Assembly (NCBI RefSeq): GCF_002139915.1
Contig: NZ_CP018788.1
Coordinates: 372,001 to 436,000 of the forward strand
Direction of reading: 5' to 3'
DNA: 64,000 nucleotides
DNA from: Campylobacter devanensis
GTDB taxonomy: Bacteria; Campylobacterota; Campylobacteria; Campylobacterales; Campylobacteraceae
Positions 40,921 to 49,942 of the stretch are shown here, one piece after another; within the stretch, counting starts at the first letter, position 1; each line of letters opens with the position of its first letter. The translations under genes were made by a program, and so were the position numbers. The notes below the pieces were generated by a model. It was not told the DNA's origin. It searched no databases and saw only the letters and a list, made by a program, of their open reading frames with translations.

Positions 40921-42518
40921 TTACTGCCTTTAATATAGCTTTGATAAAACTCCCAAACCTTGCCTGATTTAATCGCATTTAAGATTATATCCTTAGCCTC
41001 TAGTGGAGAGCTAGCACCATCTGCTGTATATAGAGCAAACATCGCATTTAAAAGCACTATATCAAATTTTGGCCCACTAAGCTCGCCTTTTAGCGTGGCT
41101 TTTAAAATTTCGGCATTATAACTAGCATCGCCACCGGCAATATCAGAGTGGAATGCCCTTTTAAAGCCAAATTGCTCTGGCGTGATCTTGTATTCTAGTA
41201 TTTTGCCATCTTTGACTTCGTGGATTAGAGTCTCATCGCAAAGTGTTATCTCATCCATAGAGTCCATTCCATGGACTACGATAGCGTGTTTGCGACCCAA
41301 ATTTAGTAAAGTAGCTGCGATTAACTCATTTACCTCTTCAAGGTAGTTGCCTACTACTTGATTGCTAAGGCTTAAATTTGGATTTAGAAGTGGGCCAAGG
41401 ATATTAAAGACAGTTCCCACGCCAAGCCTTAATCTCACATCACGCACGCTAGCTGTAATAGGGTGAAAATATGGAGCATGAAAAAAGGCTAAATTTTGGT
41501 TATTGAGTTTAAATTTTAAATGCTCTATATCGCTACCAGGATTTATGCCTATTTGGCTTAAAACATCGCTACTACCGCTTTTGGAGGTTATGGCTTTATT
41601 GCCGTGTTTGGCTACTTTGATACCCAAAGATGCTAGTATGAAGGCTGTTGTTGTGGAGATATTTATCGTTTTTAAGCCATCGCCACCTGTGCCTACTATA
41701 TCCATCATTTTGGAGCTGTCACTATATGTAGTTGAGTATTTTAGTATATTTTTCACAAGTGCTGCTAAGCTATCTGGATATAGGGATTTTTCGCTTATTA
41801 AAACTAGTAAAGCCCCAAGCTGGACTTCATCATAATTTTTCTTATAAATCTCTTTGCATATTACCTCATAATCCTTGCTATCAAGGGCAAAGCCCTTTTG
41901 GAGCTTGGTAAGAAATGGTGCGAAATTGGCTTTTTTAGGCTCTTCATTATCTTTTTTATTTAGTGAGACGAAGTTTGCTATTATCTGTTTGCCATATTGA
42001 CTAAAGAAGCTTTCAGGGTGAAATTGTATCCCAAAAATTTGATTTTTACTATCTTCTAACGCCATCAAAACCCCATCGCTGCTATAAGCTGTGGCTTGCA
42101 AGTTTGGCGGTAGATTATCTACATATAAAGAGTGGTATCTCATCACGCTAAATTCCGTTGGTAAGCCATTAAATATAAGGCTATTTTGTTGGATATGAAT
42201 TTGGGATATTTTGCCATGTACCGGGGTGTCAAGCACCTTGATATCAGCACCATAAACTAGCCCGATAGCTTGATGCCCAAGGCAAATTCCAAGTATAGGA
42301 ATGCCTAAATTCGCCCTTAAAATATCTAAGCAAACGCCACTATCTTTAGGGTGTTTTGGACCCGGGCTTAGGATAATTTTAGATGGATTTAAGGCTTTGA
42401 TCTCATCAATTGTGATCTCATCATTTCTAACGCATTTTATAGACTCATTAGTTGTATCTAAGATATATTGATAGATATTATAGACAAAACTATCATAATT
42501 ATCAATCATTAAAATCAT
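40917..42518 (-). CDS. trpGD: Bifunctional anthranilate synthase component II / anthranilate phosphoribosyltransferase
   Basis: A 533-residue fusion. The TrpG glutaminase half (about 1-190) has the catalytic Cys79 in LGICLGHQAIGL and His/Glu in FGIQFHPESF. The TrpD half (about 200-533) has VGTGGDGLKTINIST and KHGNKAITSKSGSSDVL, the phosphoribosyl pyrophosphate site. The same fusion is present in C. jejuni trpD, from memory. Its start shares a base with the trpE stop (TAATG); its stop overlaps the methyltransferase start. Confidence 0.95.
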   Translation of the reverse strand: MILMIDNYDSFVYNIYQYILDTTNESIKCVRNDEITIDEIKALNPSKIILSPGPKHPKDSGVCLDILRANLGIPILGICLGHQAIGLVYGADIKVLDTPVHGKISQIHIQQNSLIFNGLPTEFSVMRYHSLYVDNLPPNLQATAYSSDGVLMALEDSKNQIFGIQFHPESFFSQYGKQIIANFVSLNKKDNEEPKKANFAPFLTKLQKGFALDSKDYEVICKEIYKKNYDEVQLGALLVLISEKSLYPDSLAALVKNILKYSTTYSDSSKMMDIVGTGGDGLKTINISTTTAFILASLGIKVAKHGNKAITSKSGSSDVLSQIGINPGSDIEHLKFKLNNQNLAFFHAPYFHPITASVRDVRLRLGVGTVFNILGPLLNPNLSLSNQVVGNYLEEVNELIAATLLNLGRKHAIVVHGMDSMDEITLCDETLIHEVKDGKILEYKITPEQFGFKRAFHSDIAGGDASYNAEILKATLKGELSGPKFDIVLLNAMFALYTADGASSPLEAKDIILNAIKSGKVWEFYQSYIKGSK

Positions 42519-43777
42519 TATTTATCCCTTTTGGTTGCGTATTGTTCGAAGATTTTTAGACAACTTTTGCGTTTGTTACAGATCTCTTCATACTCATTTT
42601 GGGCTATGCTATCCCATACGATTCCAGCACCAGCACCGATAAATACACGATTTGAATCTGAATTTGGCACAAATATAGCTGAACGAATCAAAATCGCCAT
42701 TTGCATATCGCCATTAAAATGCCAAAATCCAATCCCACCACCATAAATTCCACGGCTATGCTCTTCAAGCTCATTTATAATTTGCATTGCTCTTATCTTT
42801 GGACTACCGCTAAGTGTGCCAGCAGGAAATATCGTAGCTATCGCATCCATCGCTGATGATGAGTCTCTAAGCTCTGCGTATATATCGCTTACGATATGCA
42901 TTACACTTTCATAAAGCTTAATATGTATAGGATTTATCACTTTTACGCTACTTGGAAGTGCGAATTTGCCTATATCATTTCTAGCTAAATCAATTAGCAT
43001 TCTATGCTCACTAAGCTCTTTTTCATCATTTAAAAGCTCATTTTTTATAATTTCATCTTCATTAGCATCTCTTCCACGCTTTTTGGTTCCGGCAATCGGG
43101 CTTGTGTGGATAATGCCCTTTTTGATCTCTACTACTAGCTCTGGGCTACTACCTACGATGGTGCCAAATTCACTTGGGTAGTAAAACATATATGGGCTAG
43201 GATTTTGTGATTTTAAAATTTCATAAAATTCAAGCGGATCAAAATCGCTTTGAAGCTCTAAAGTTTTAGATAAGACTACTTGGAAAATATCACCATTTTT
43301 TATATAATTTTTAGCCGTTTCAATCATCTTTAAATAGTTGGCTTTTTGGCTATTTAAGTCGCTTTTGATGGTGTAAAAATAGCTTTTATCTGATTTAAGT
43401 GGCTTAATATCTTTAAGATTATTAAAGTAGTTACTATCACCATAAAAGCTATAAATTTTACTCTGTTTGTCATAGTGAAGATAGGCTCTAGCGTCGCTAT
43501 AATGATATAATGGAAACTCATATAATGCGGGCTTAAGCTCGCCGATTTTTTCGAATTTATATACTGCTTCATAGCTTAAAACGCCAAAAAGCCCGGCGAA
43601 ATTTGAGATTTTTTTGCCGTTTTTTATTCTATCGTTTAATTTGCCAAAGTCATCTCCGCTGATATACTCACAATCAATTCCGATGATTACTTGAGTCTCA
43701 TCTTCAGCTAGATATGATTTTGGATATTGGCGTAAAATTTCTTTAAAATATATGGTTGGATCATAGAGTAAAAGCAT
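42518..43777 (-). CDS. trpE: Anthranilate synthase component I
   Basis: First enzyme of tryptophan synthesis, making anthranilate from chorismate with TrpG. ELVVEIKKG, TSPIAGTKKRG and the metal-binding ELSEHRMLIDLARND are typical, and FPAGTLSGSPKIRAM is the chorismate-site block. The frame is open to 43894, but the ATG at 43777 (MLLLYDPTIYF) is preceded by GGAG with 5-nt spacing and by a promoter, so I place the start there (419 residues). The longer form would start inside the promoter. The feedback Leu-Leu-x-Ser element is not obvious. Confidence 0.93.
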   Translation of the reverse strand: MLLLYDPTIYFKEILRQYPKSYLAEDETQVIIGIDCEYISGDDFGKLNDRIKNGKKISNFAGLFGVLSYEAVYKFEKIGELKPALYEFPLYHYSDARAYLHYDKQSKIYSFYGDSNYFNNLKDIKPLKSDKSYFYTIKSDLNSQKANYLKMIETAKNYIKNGDIFQVVLSKTLELQSDFDPLEFYEILKSQNPSPYMFYYPSEFGTIVGSSPELVVEIKKGIIHTSPIAGTKKRGRDANEDEIIKNELLNDEKELSEHRMLIDLARNDIGKFALPSSVKVINPIHIKLYESVMHIVSDIYAELRDSSSAMDAIATIFPAGTLSGSPKIRAMQIINELEEHSRGIYGGGIGFWHFNGDMQMAILIRSAIFVPNSDSNRVFIGAGAGIVWDSIAQNEYEEICNKRKSCLKIFEQYATKRDK

Positions 43778-43806
43778 CTTATCTCCAAAAAGTTTTTTTA
43801 AAAAAA

Positions 43807-43812
43807 TATTAT
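43807..43812 (-). promoter_or_regulatory. -10 box for the trp operon
   Basis: TATAAT on the minus strand after TTTTTTG (extended -10), 29 nt before the chosen trpE start. The expected leader is only about 23 nt, too short for a leader peptide or attenuator. It lies in the divergent gap with the TauE-type gene. Confidence 0.65.
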
Positions 43813-43878
43813 ACAAAAAATTTTCTTTATCAATCTTAAAATTTAGTATTTCAAAGCTAGATTTTATCTTAGGATTAA

Positions 43879-43884
43879 TATAAT
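43879..43884 (+). promoter_or_regulatory. -10 box for the TauE-type exporter gene
   Basis: TATAAT 25 nt before ATG 43910; ribosome-binding site AAGGTAG at about 43898-43904. Confidence 0.6.
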
Positions 43885-43909
43885 TCCAAATCAAATTTAA
43901 GGTAGAAAA

Positions 43910-44692
43910 ATGGTTGATGGATTTAGTGTGATTTTAGGCGATATGAGCCTGGTGTGGGCGGTTGCTATTTTTGTTGCTATCGGTGTTGGTGTAGGGTGTA
44001 TTAGTGGGTTTTTTGGCATTGGTGGTGGGACAATTTTGGTGCCGATACTTTTAAATTTGGGTTTTGATATTAAAAGTGCGATTGGTATTAGTGTGCTTCA
44101 GATGTTTATGGGGGCGCTATTTGGTAGCTATGTGAATTATAAAAATAAAAAATTGGTTTTAAATGATGGGATTGTGGTTGGTATCGGCGGACTTGTGGGG
44201 GCTAGTTTTAGCGGATTTATAGTATCTATTATGCCTAGTATCGCTTTGAAATTTGTGGTGTTATTTATGTTAATGGTGGCGATAATTAAATTTTTTCAAG
44301 CAGATGTGAAAAATGATAATCCTAAAGAGATATCTAAATTTATAATGTTTGGTGTGGGGGTTGTAGTAGGTGCTGTGGCGATATCGGCTGGGATTGGCGG
44401 GGCGCTATTTTTAACGCCGATATTTGTGGGATTTTTGAAAATGGATATCAAAAAAGCCATATCAATTGGGCTATTTTTTGTTATATTTAGCTCATTTTCT
44501 GGGCTTATAAGCTTAGCAAATGCGGGACTTGTGGATTATAAAAGTGGATTTACAATTGGAATTGGGTCTATAATTGGAGTATATTTTGGTGTAAAATTTG
44601 GCCATAAAGTTGATAAAAATATTCAAAAAAGATTGGCGCTTGGCCTATATATAATTATGTTTATTTTGATGGTTAAAAATATACTATTTTAA
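43910..44692 (+). CDS. TauE/SafE family sulfite exporter-type membrane protein
   Basis: A 260-residue inner-membrane protein with about eight hydrophobic segments and the family's repeated glycine-rich starts: GCISGFFGIGGGTILVPILL near residue 27 and VVVGAVAISAGIGGALFLTP near 160. Family members move sulfite, organosulfonates or other small anions; the substrate here is unknown. Single gene with its own promoter, divergent from the trp operon and convergent with the lipoprotein gene. Confidence 0.88.
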   Translation: MVDGFSVILGDMSLVWAVAIFVAIGVGVGCISGFFGIGGGTILVPILLNLGFDIKSAIGISVLQMFMGALFGSYVNYKNKKLVLNDGIVVGIGGLVGASFSGFIVSIMPSIALKFVVLFMLMVAIIKFFQADVKNDNPKEISKFIMFGVGVVVGAVAISAGIGGALFLTPIFVGFLKMDIKKAISIGLFFVIFSSFSGLISLANAGLVDYKSGFTIGIGSIIGVYFGVKFGHKVDKNIQKRLALGLYIIMFILMVKNILF

Positions 44693-44716
44693 TCAACTTT
44701 TGTGGCTAAATTCGGG

Positions 44717-45259
44717 CTAAAATCCATTTAAAATTTCAATAATTTTAGATATTATTTTAAGCTCAAAGCTATCTATAGCTTGAGTTTGAGAGTACTCGAA
44801 GTTAGATTTTTGGCTTTGGAGATTTAAATTTGTTTGATAATTATTGCTATCTTTAAGAGCGATTAAAAGCGAGGCTTGAGCATCGTAAAAATACTCATTT
44901 TCGTATCCACCACCAAAGCCTCTACCAAAACCAACATGCCTAAATCCACCACTACCAAAGCCAAATTCCATAAAATTATTATTCTTAATATCGCTATTTT
45001 GGCGTAGGTAATTTAGCGTAATTTTGATTGCGATATCTGGATTTTTGGTAGCTTTTTTATAGCCATTTTGGATTAGGGCAGAGCTTAGATTATTTTCAAA
45101 GTTTTCGCTGAAATTTTGTGAAGATATACTAAAGCTCTTGCCTTTTATATTTTCAGTGATAAAAATCGGATTAGAAGTTGAGAGATAACTAGTAAAAGCA
45201 GGGCTACTACAACCTAAAAATATCAAGCTAATTATAAGGCAAAAAAATATATTTTTCAT
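44717..45259 (-). CDS. Glycine-rich lipoprotein (DUF4136-like)
   Basis: A 180-residue envelope lipoprotein: signal peptide with lipobox FLGC (Cys17). The middle has a Gly/Phe-rich run (FGFGSGGF, GFGRGFGGG, around 110-130). The part GYKKATKNPDIAIKITLNY resembles DUF4136-type lipoproteins. An asparagine sequon Glu-Asn-Asn-Leu-Ser (Asn57) fits the Campylobacter N-glycosylation rule. The frame opens with TTG at 45262, but ATG 45259 has GGGGA at the right spacing. Function unknown. Confidence 0.75.
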   Translation of the reverse strand: MKNIFFCLIISLIFLGCSSPAFTSYLSTSNPIFITENIKGKSFSISSQNFSENFENNLSSALIQNGYKKATKNPDIAIKITLNYLRQNSDIKNNNFMEFGFGSGGFRHVGFGRGFGGGYENEYFYDAQASLLIALKDSNNYQTNLNLQSQKSNFEYSQTQAIDSFELKIISKIIEILNGF

Positions 45260-45291
45260 CAAAATCCCCTAAAATAAATTTAGGTATTATA

Positions 45292-45957
45292 CTATTTTTT
45301 CTCTATTTTTTGGTTTATGAAATAGACTAAAAACAAAACACTAAAGCTAATTATAAGCATAATCGCTGAATATATATGCGCAAGTTTATAATCCAATATC
45401 TCAACAGCCTCATAAATAGCGATACTAGCGACCTTAGTCTTGCCTTCTATGCTTCCGCCTATCATCAAAATCACTCCAAATTCGCCCAAAGTGTGAGCAA
45501 AGCTAATGATAATAGCGCTCAAAAGTGATGGCTTGATATTTGGCATAGCGACACGAAATAGAGTAGTAAGCTTACCTTTGCCAAGGCTATAGCTAGCTTC
45601 TATAAGCGAATTTGGCAGGGATTTAAACCCTGATAAAATCGGCGAAAACATAAAGGGCAATGAGTAGATACAGCTAGCAATCACAAGGCCACTGAAATTA
45701 AAAACAAGCCTAATATCAAAATATTTTTCCATAAATTCACCCAAAAATGAGTATGGCGATAAGAGTATCAAGATATAAAATCCAAGCACCGAAGGCGGCA
45801 ATACAAGTGGCAAAGATATCACGCTTTCTAAAACAGGCTTAAATCTAAACTCACATCTAGCAACGATATAAGCGAAAAATATAGATATGATAAAGAGTAT
45901 AATCGTAGATATAATAGCTAATTTAAATGATAATAATAGTGGCGTCCAATCTATCAT
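45292..45957 (-). CDS. modB: Molybdate ABC transporter permease ModB
   Basis: A 221-residue inner-membrane permease with five to six membrane segments. The loop SYSLGKGKLTTLFRVAMPNI (about 122-141) is the EAA motif that contacts ModC, followed by HTLGEFGVILMIGG, typical of ModB. Last gene of modE-modA-modC-modB; ATG overlaps modC by 4 nt. Confidence 0.93.
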   Translation of the reverse strand: MIDWTPLLLSFKLAIISTIILFIISIFFAYIVARCEFRFKPVLESVISLPLVLPPSVLGFYILILLSPYSFLGEFMEKYFDIRLVFNFSGLVIASCIYSLPFMFSPILSGFKSLPNSLIEASYSLGKGKLTTLFRVAMPNIKPSLLSAIIISFAHTLGEFGVILMIGGSIEGKTKVASIAIYEAVEILDYKLAHIYSAIMLIISFSVLFLVYFINQKIEKK

Positions 45958-46778
45958 ATATCCACCTTTAAATTTGATATTTGTGTGCTTAGAGTGATGG
46001 TATCTCCGATTTTAAATTTATTAATATTTGTAGCTGGAATTTTGTAAATTTGATTTGCGTATTCGCAGGTTATGCTTTGGCTATTTATCTCTAAAATTGT
46101 AGCTAATAGATTGATATTTTGATCCAAATTTGAGTTTAAAAATAGCTCTTTTGGGGTGCCACTTTGGATGATTTTGCCATTGTCAATCTCATAAATATGG
46201 TTAGCGAGTCTATAAATTTCGTGTTTATCGTGGCTAACTAATATTATACTCATATTATATTTTTTGTGAATTTGGCTTAAGTAGTCTTGGAGTTTAATGC
46301 GTAATTTCGCATCTAAAGCAGATAAAGGCTCATCTAAAAGCAAGATTTTAGGTCGCCTCATCAAAGCCCTTGCTAGGGCTGTGCGTTGCTTTTGACCGCC
46401 AGAGAGTGTGTGTGGATAGGCGTTTTGAAACTCTAAAAGCTCGGCTAATTCTAGCAACTCGGTAGCAAATTTAATATCATTTTTGGCAAATAGTAGATTT
46501 TGTATCACACTCATATTAGGAAATAGAGCATAATCTTGAAAAAGATATCCGATATTTCGCTTTTGTGGGGGCAAAAATATATCTTTGTTATAATATATAG
46601 CCCCATCACTGCTAATAGCTCCGCTATCAGGCTTATCAAATCCAGCAAGTAACCTTAATATCGTGCTTTTACCACTGCCACTTTTGCCATATAATGCGAC
46701 AAATTCGCCATTATTTATCTTAAATTCAAGATCAAGCTTAAATCCATCAAAGGACTTTTGGCAGTGGAAATGGATCAT
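45954..46778 (-). CDS. modC: Molybdate ABC transporter ATPase ModC
   Basis: A 274-residue ATPase with Walker A GKSGSGKST (about 35-43), signature LSGGQKQRTALARAL, Walker B ILLLDEPLSALD and switch His in LVSHDKHEIYRL. The C-terminal ~60 residues form a short domain where ModC proteins carry a MOP/TOBE domain. It lies 8 nt after modA. Confidence 0.93.
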   Translation of the reverse strand: MIHFHCQKSFDGFKLDLEFKINNGEFVALYGKSGSGKSTILRLLAGFDKPDSGAISSDGAIYYNKDIFLPPQKRNIGYLFQDYALFPNMSVIQNLLFAKNDIKFATELLELAELLEFQNAYPHTLSGGQKQRTALARALMRRPKILLLDEPLSALDAKLRIKLQDYLSQIHKKYNMSIILVSHDKHEIYRLANHIYEIDNGKIIQSGTPKELFLNSNLDQNINLLATILEINSQSITCEYANQIYKIPATNINKFKIGDTITLSTQISNLKVDI

Positions 46779-46786
46779 AAATTCGC

Positions 46787-47518
46787 CTAATTAATCGCTT
46801 TATATCCAAATTTAACAAATATATCTTGAGCCGGTTTGCTAAGCAAGTAATCATAAAAATCTTTAGCTAATTTATTTTCTTTACAATGATTTAAGATTAC
46901 CATTGCTTGATCTATACTAGTATGAAGTGAGCCATCTAAAATAGCATAATTTGTATATTGTAGCATCTGTTTGGCCCTTAAAGCACTAGCTGCGACAAAA
47001 CCGATATCGCCAGCTTTTATAGTTTGATTTAGAGCATCGCCTATGCTATTTGCTTCAATGATTTTATCTTTAATCTCATCATAAATTCCAGCATTTTTAA
47101 ACGCTTCTATCGTGGCAGCACCGTATGGGGCGGTTTTTGGGTTGGCTATTATTATTGTTTTTATATCTTTGTTTTTTAATGAGTTTAGGCTTGGTTCATA
47201 GCCTCTAACGCTCAAAATAGCCACGCTTCCGCTAGTGTAAATAACAGGTTTATTAAGAGCAAAACCATCTTTATATAATACATCAGCGAAATCTATATTT
47301 GCGCTTAAAAATAGATCAAAAGGGGCACCATTTTTGATTTGGGCTACTAATTTACCGCTTGAGCCTAATGTTATGTTGATTTTAGCATCTGGGTGAAGTT
47401 TGATAAATTCGCTTTTTATCTCTTCTAAGACATAGGCCGTATTTGCCGCTGCGGCTACATTGAGTGTTGAAGCAAAAGAGCAAACTACAAAGGCTAAAAG
47501 TAGAAAAATTGATCTCAT
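46787..47518 (-). CDS. modA: Molybdate-binding periplasmic protein ModA
   Basis: A 243-residue solute-binding protein with signal peptide (MRSIFLLLAFVVCSFAS, cleavage near 17). LNVAAAANTAYVLEEI at the mature start, ITLGSSGKLVAQIKNGAPFD near residue 49 (Ser that binds the oxyanion) and ANPKTAPYGAATIEAF near 129 are characteristic. Could also bind tungstate, as some Campylobacter have a separate tungstate system. The start is preceded by AGGA on the minus strand. Confidence 0.93.
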   Translation of the reverse strand: MRSIFLLLAFVVCSFASTLNVAAAANTAYVLEEIKSEFIKLHPDAKINITLGSSGKLVAQIKNGAPFDLFLSANIDFADVLYKDGFALNKPVIYTSGSVAILSVRGYEPSLNSLKNKDIKTIIIANPKTAPYGAATIEAFKNAGIYDEIKDKIIEANSIGDALNQTIKAGDIGFVAASALRAKQMLQYTNYAILDGSLHTSIDQAMVILNHCKENKLAKDFYDYLLSKPAQDIFVKFGYKAIN

Positions 47519-47587
47519 ATTTATTCCTAATATTATAAATTTATACTTATAATTATATGAAAAAATAGTAAATAAATGGATATTTAT

Positions 47588-47612
47588 AAATATAAATTAT
47601 ATATTTATATTT
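47588..47612. promoter_or_regulatory. Inverted repeat upstream of modA (possible ModE site)
   Basis: AAATATAAA and its exact reverse complement TTTATATTT are separated by 7 nt, 70-95 nt before modA. ModE of E. coli binds TATATA-like palindromes upstream of modA, so this is a candidate operator. The sequence is AT-rich, so chance is a real alternative. Confidence 0.35.
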
Positions 47613-47631
47613 TAAAAAGTTAGCAATTACT

Positions 47632-47655
47632 CTTGCTTGGCTAATACCAAGCAAG
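47632..47655 (-). terminator. Hairpin after modE
   Basis: CTTGCTTGG / CCAAGCAAG, a perfect 9-bp stem with 6-nt loop, starting 7 nt after the modE stop in the direction of transcription. The T-run follows only after about 13 nt, so termination is plausible but not classic. It separates modE from modACB. Confidence 0.55.
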
Positions 47656-47662
47656 TAATAAA

Positions 47663-48451
47663 CTAAGCCTGTGTCGCTATGATAATATGGCTAGCTTTGA
47701 TAAATAACTCAACTTCATCGCCGACATTGATTCTCATATCTTGGGCCGATTCGTTAGTGATGATAGCGTGTATTGTCTGATTATTGCCTATATTTACGGT
47801 GATTTTGGCATTTACTGCACCTATTGTAGCTTTAGCTACTTTGCCTTTTAGCTTATTTGATGCAGAAATTTTAAGCTCATTATCATCGCTTTTAGCTAAA
47901 ATTACGCTTGAAGCTTTAAAGATAAATAAAACCTCTTTGCCAACTTCTAAATTTAACTCTTTTTGGCTATCTATTGTGATTATGGATTTTAGCAATGTTC
48001 CATCGCTTAATTTAGCTGTGATTTGCGCATTTACTGCGCCGATATTTATATCTGTGATTGTAGCTTGAAGTTGATTTTTAGCGCTTAACTTCATATTGTT
48101 CCTTTTTAGATTATTTATGGCGTGAATATCTGGATTGCTACAGATTTCATCTAATAAATTATTTTGAATTTTTAAAATCGCCTCATACACATCTATAATA
48201 TCTTTTGCATATGCACTAAGCTCACTACCACTATTTTTTCTCTTGCCATTTACCCTAGCAATTAATGGCTCTTTGGCTTTGGAGTTAAGTAGATCTAGGC
48301 AGTCCCAAGCATTTTTATACGAGATATCAACTGCATTTGCTGCTCTAGCGATGCTTTTGGTCTCATCTAGAGCCTTTAAAAGTTTGATATGCTTTGGCAA
48401 AAGGGCCACTTCATCATCTAAAAATAGCTCAAGATTTATCCTAGCTTTCAT
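47663..48451 (-). CDS. modE: Molybdate-responsive regulator ModE
   Basis: A 262-residue regulator. The N-terminal winged helix-turn-helix (about 15-85) contains SIARAANAVDISYKNAWDCL. Two MOP/TOBE molybdate-binding repeats follow: residues about 122-187 (NIGAVNAQITAKLSDGT) and about 195-260 (TIGAVNAKITVNIGN). With molybdate bound it would repress modACB downstream. It has its own promoter and is divergent from mlaA. Confidence 0.93.
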   Translation of the reverse strand: MKARINLELFLDDEVALLPKHIKLLKALDETKSIARAANAVDISYKNAWDCLDLLNSKAKEPLIARVNGKRKNSGSELSAYAKDIIDVYEAILKIQNNLLDEICSNPDIHAINNLKRNNMKLSAKNQLQATITDINIGAVNAQITAKLSDGTLLKSIITIDSQKELNLEVGKEVLFIFKASSVILAKSDDNELKISASNKLKGKVAKATIGAVNAKITVNIGNNQTIHAIITNESAQDMRINVGDEVELFIKASHIIIATQA

Positions 48452-48485
48452 AAAAACCTCTTTTAAATTTATTTTTCTTTGGCGT

Positions 48486-48491
48486 ATTATA
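48486..48491 (-). promoter_or_regulatory. -10 box for modE
   Basis: TATAAT on the minus strand, 35 nt before the modE start codon; ribosome-binding site AGAGG follows. Confidence 0.5.
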
Positions 48492-48593
48492 ATATTTTAT
48501 TGTTAAAATTGGGTTTATATTTGAAAACAATAAAAATAAAATATACTAAATATAGTAAATTTTATAATTCATACTAACTTAAGTTTGAACTGA

Positions 48594-48599
48594 TATAAT
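48594..48599 (+). promoter_or_regulatory. -10 box for mlaA-mlaC-RND
   Basis: TATAAT 30 nt before the mlaA start; ribosome-binding site GAGG at 48618-48621. Confidence 0.6.
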
Positions 48600-48628
48600 A
48601 TTGCCTTTTTAATTTATGAGGTAATATT

Positions 48629-49345
48629 ATGGCTAGGATTTTTTTGGCTAGTTTTATATTTTTAATTAGCTGTTTTGCTGATGATATTGATTCATTTGAA
48701 GATGAGTATGCTACTAGCAGTTTTGATCCGCTTAGTGGATATAATAGGGTTATGACCGAGTTTAATCATGTTGTATATCAAAATATCTTGATACCAACAT
48801 TTAAAGGCTATGATTATATAATGCCAGATCCTGCTCAAGATGCTATAAGTAATTTTTTTGATAATATTATATATCCAATTCGTTTAGTTAATAATCTTTT
48901 GCAGTTTAAATTTACAGCAGCAGGAGAGGAGACGCTAAGATTTATTGCTAATACTATAATTGGTTTTGGCGGGATTAGCGATGTAGCAACTAATGTTTAT
49001 GGACTTAAAAGACACGATGAGGATTTTGGTCAAACACTTGGATATTGGGGAATTGGTAGCGGTTTTCCTATAGTATTGCCAGTTTTAGGACAGACAAATT
49101 TGCGTGATTTAATAGGTATGAGTGGGGACTTTTTCATTAATCCATTGAGTTATACCAATGAGATATTTACTGATGATAGTCATAAATATTTTCATCTAAA
49201 TTTAGCTGTTAAATCATGGCAGCTAATTAACGATGGTTCTAAAGATCCCGAACTATATAATAAGCTTACTAGTGGTGCAATCGACTTATATACATTTATA
49301 AAAGATGGCTATGAACAACGCAGAAATGCACAAATTAAGGAGTAA
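48629..49345 (+). CDS. mlaA: Outer-membrane lipoprotein MlaA (VacJ)
   Basis: A 238-residue protein with a signal sequence and lipobox LISC (Cys15). DPLSGYNRVMTEFNHVVYQ is the MlaA signature, followed by the conserved membrane-embedded helices and DFGQTLGYWGIGSGFPIVLP around residue 130-150. MlaA takes misplaced phospholipids from the outer leaflet of the outer membrane and passes them to MlaC. First gene of a three-gene operon. Confidence 0.93.
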   Translation: MARIFLASFIFLISCFADDIDSFEDEYATSSFDPLSGYNRVMTEFNHVVYQNILIPTFKGYDYIMPDPAQDAISNFFDNIIYPIRLVNNLLQFKFTAAGEETLRFIANTIIGFGGISDVATNVYGLKRHDEDFGQTLGYWGIGSGFPIVLPVLGQTNLRDLIGMSGDFFINPLSYTNEIFTDDSHKYFHLNLAVKSWQLINDGSKDPELYNKLTSGAIDLYTFIKDGYEQRRNAQIKE

Positions 49346-49348
49346 AAT

Positions 49349-49942
49349 ATGAAAAAAATTATATTTTTGTTATTTTTGGTATGCTCAATTGCTTTTGGCA
49401 TAGAGCTTAAAAATATTGATGATACTCTAAAGAGTGATTTTAAAAAAGCAATAGAGATAATGAATGATAAATCTATAGTAAAAGAGCAAAAGCCTTTAGA
49501 GCTTTTTAAGCTTTTTGATGGATATTTTGATTACTCACTGATGGCTAGACTCTCTCTTTCTAAGCAATATAGTATGTTAAATCCTACACAGCAAGATGAG
49601 TTTAAAAAACAATTTGTAGCAAATTTAAAGGCATCTTTTACGCAAAAGCTTGGATATTATAGCGATCAAGAGATTGAGTTTGTAAAAGGCGAAATGGGAA
49701 ACAAAAATCGATACAATGTCTATGCTGTAATAAAAAATAAAAGCGAAAATTATCCATTAATTTTTAAATTTCACCCAGCAAATAAGAGTGATTATCTAAT
49801 CTATGATATTGATATTTTAGGCGTGAGTTTAGTTCAAAGCTATAGAAGTCAGTTTAATGATTTAAGTAAAAATGCAGGCTTTGATGAGATTATAAAGCGT
49901 CTTCAAAATGCAACAGCTGATCATAATGCTACTGTTAAATGA
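49349..49942 (+). CDS. mlaC: Periplasmic phospholipid-binding protein MlaC
   Basis: A 197-residue protein with signal peptide (MKKIIFLLFLVCSIAFG). LFDGYFDYSLMARLSLSKQY near residue 50 and VSLVQSYRSQFNDLSKNAGF near 160 match the Ttg2D/MlaC family. It carries lipid across the periplasm between MlaA and an inner-membrane partner. Near the C-terminus Asp-His-Asn-Ala-Thr (Asn193) fits the Campylobacter N-glycosylation sequon. AAGGAG lies 7 nt before the ATG; it overlaps the RND gene by 4 nt (ATGA). Confidence 0.92.
   Translation: MKKIIFLLFLVCSIAFGIELKNIDDTLKSDFKKAIEIMNDKSIVKEQKPLELFKLFDGYFDYSLMARLSLSKQYSMLNPTQQDEFKKQFVANLKASFTQKLGYYSDQEIEFVKGEMGNKNRYNVYAVIKNKSENYPLIFKFHPANKSDYLIYDIDILGVSLVQSYRSQFNDLSKNAGFDEIIKRLQNATADHNATVK

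Noticed and set aside
40917-42518. trpGD fusion as a novel fusion
   Set aside because: The same fusion is known in C. jejuni and relatives.
43778-43894. Longer trpE with 39 extra N-terminal residues
   Set aside because: The extension runs over the promoter and lacks a ribosome-binding site; the ATG at 43777 has both in place.
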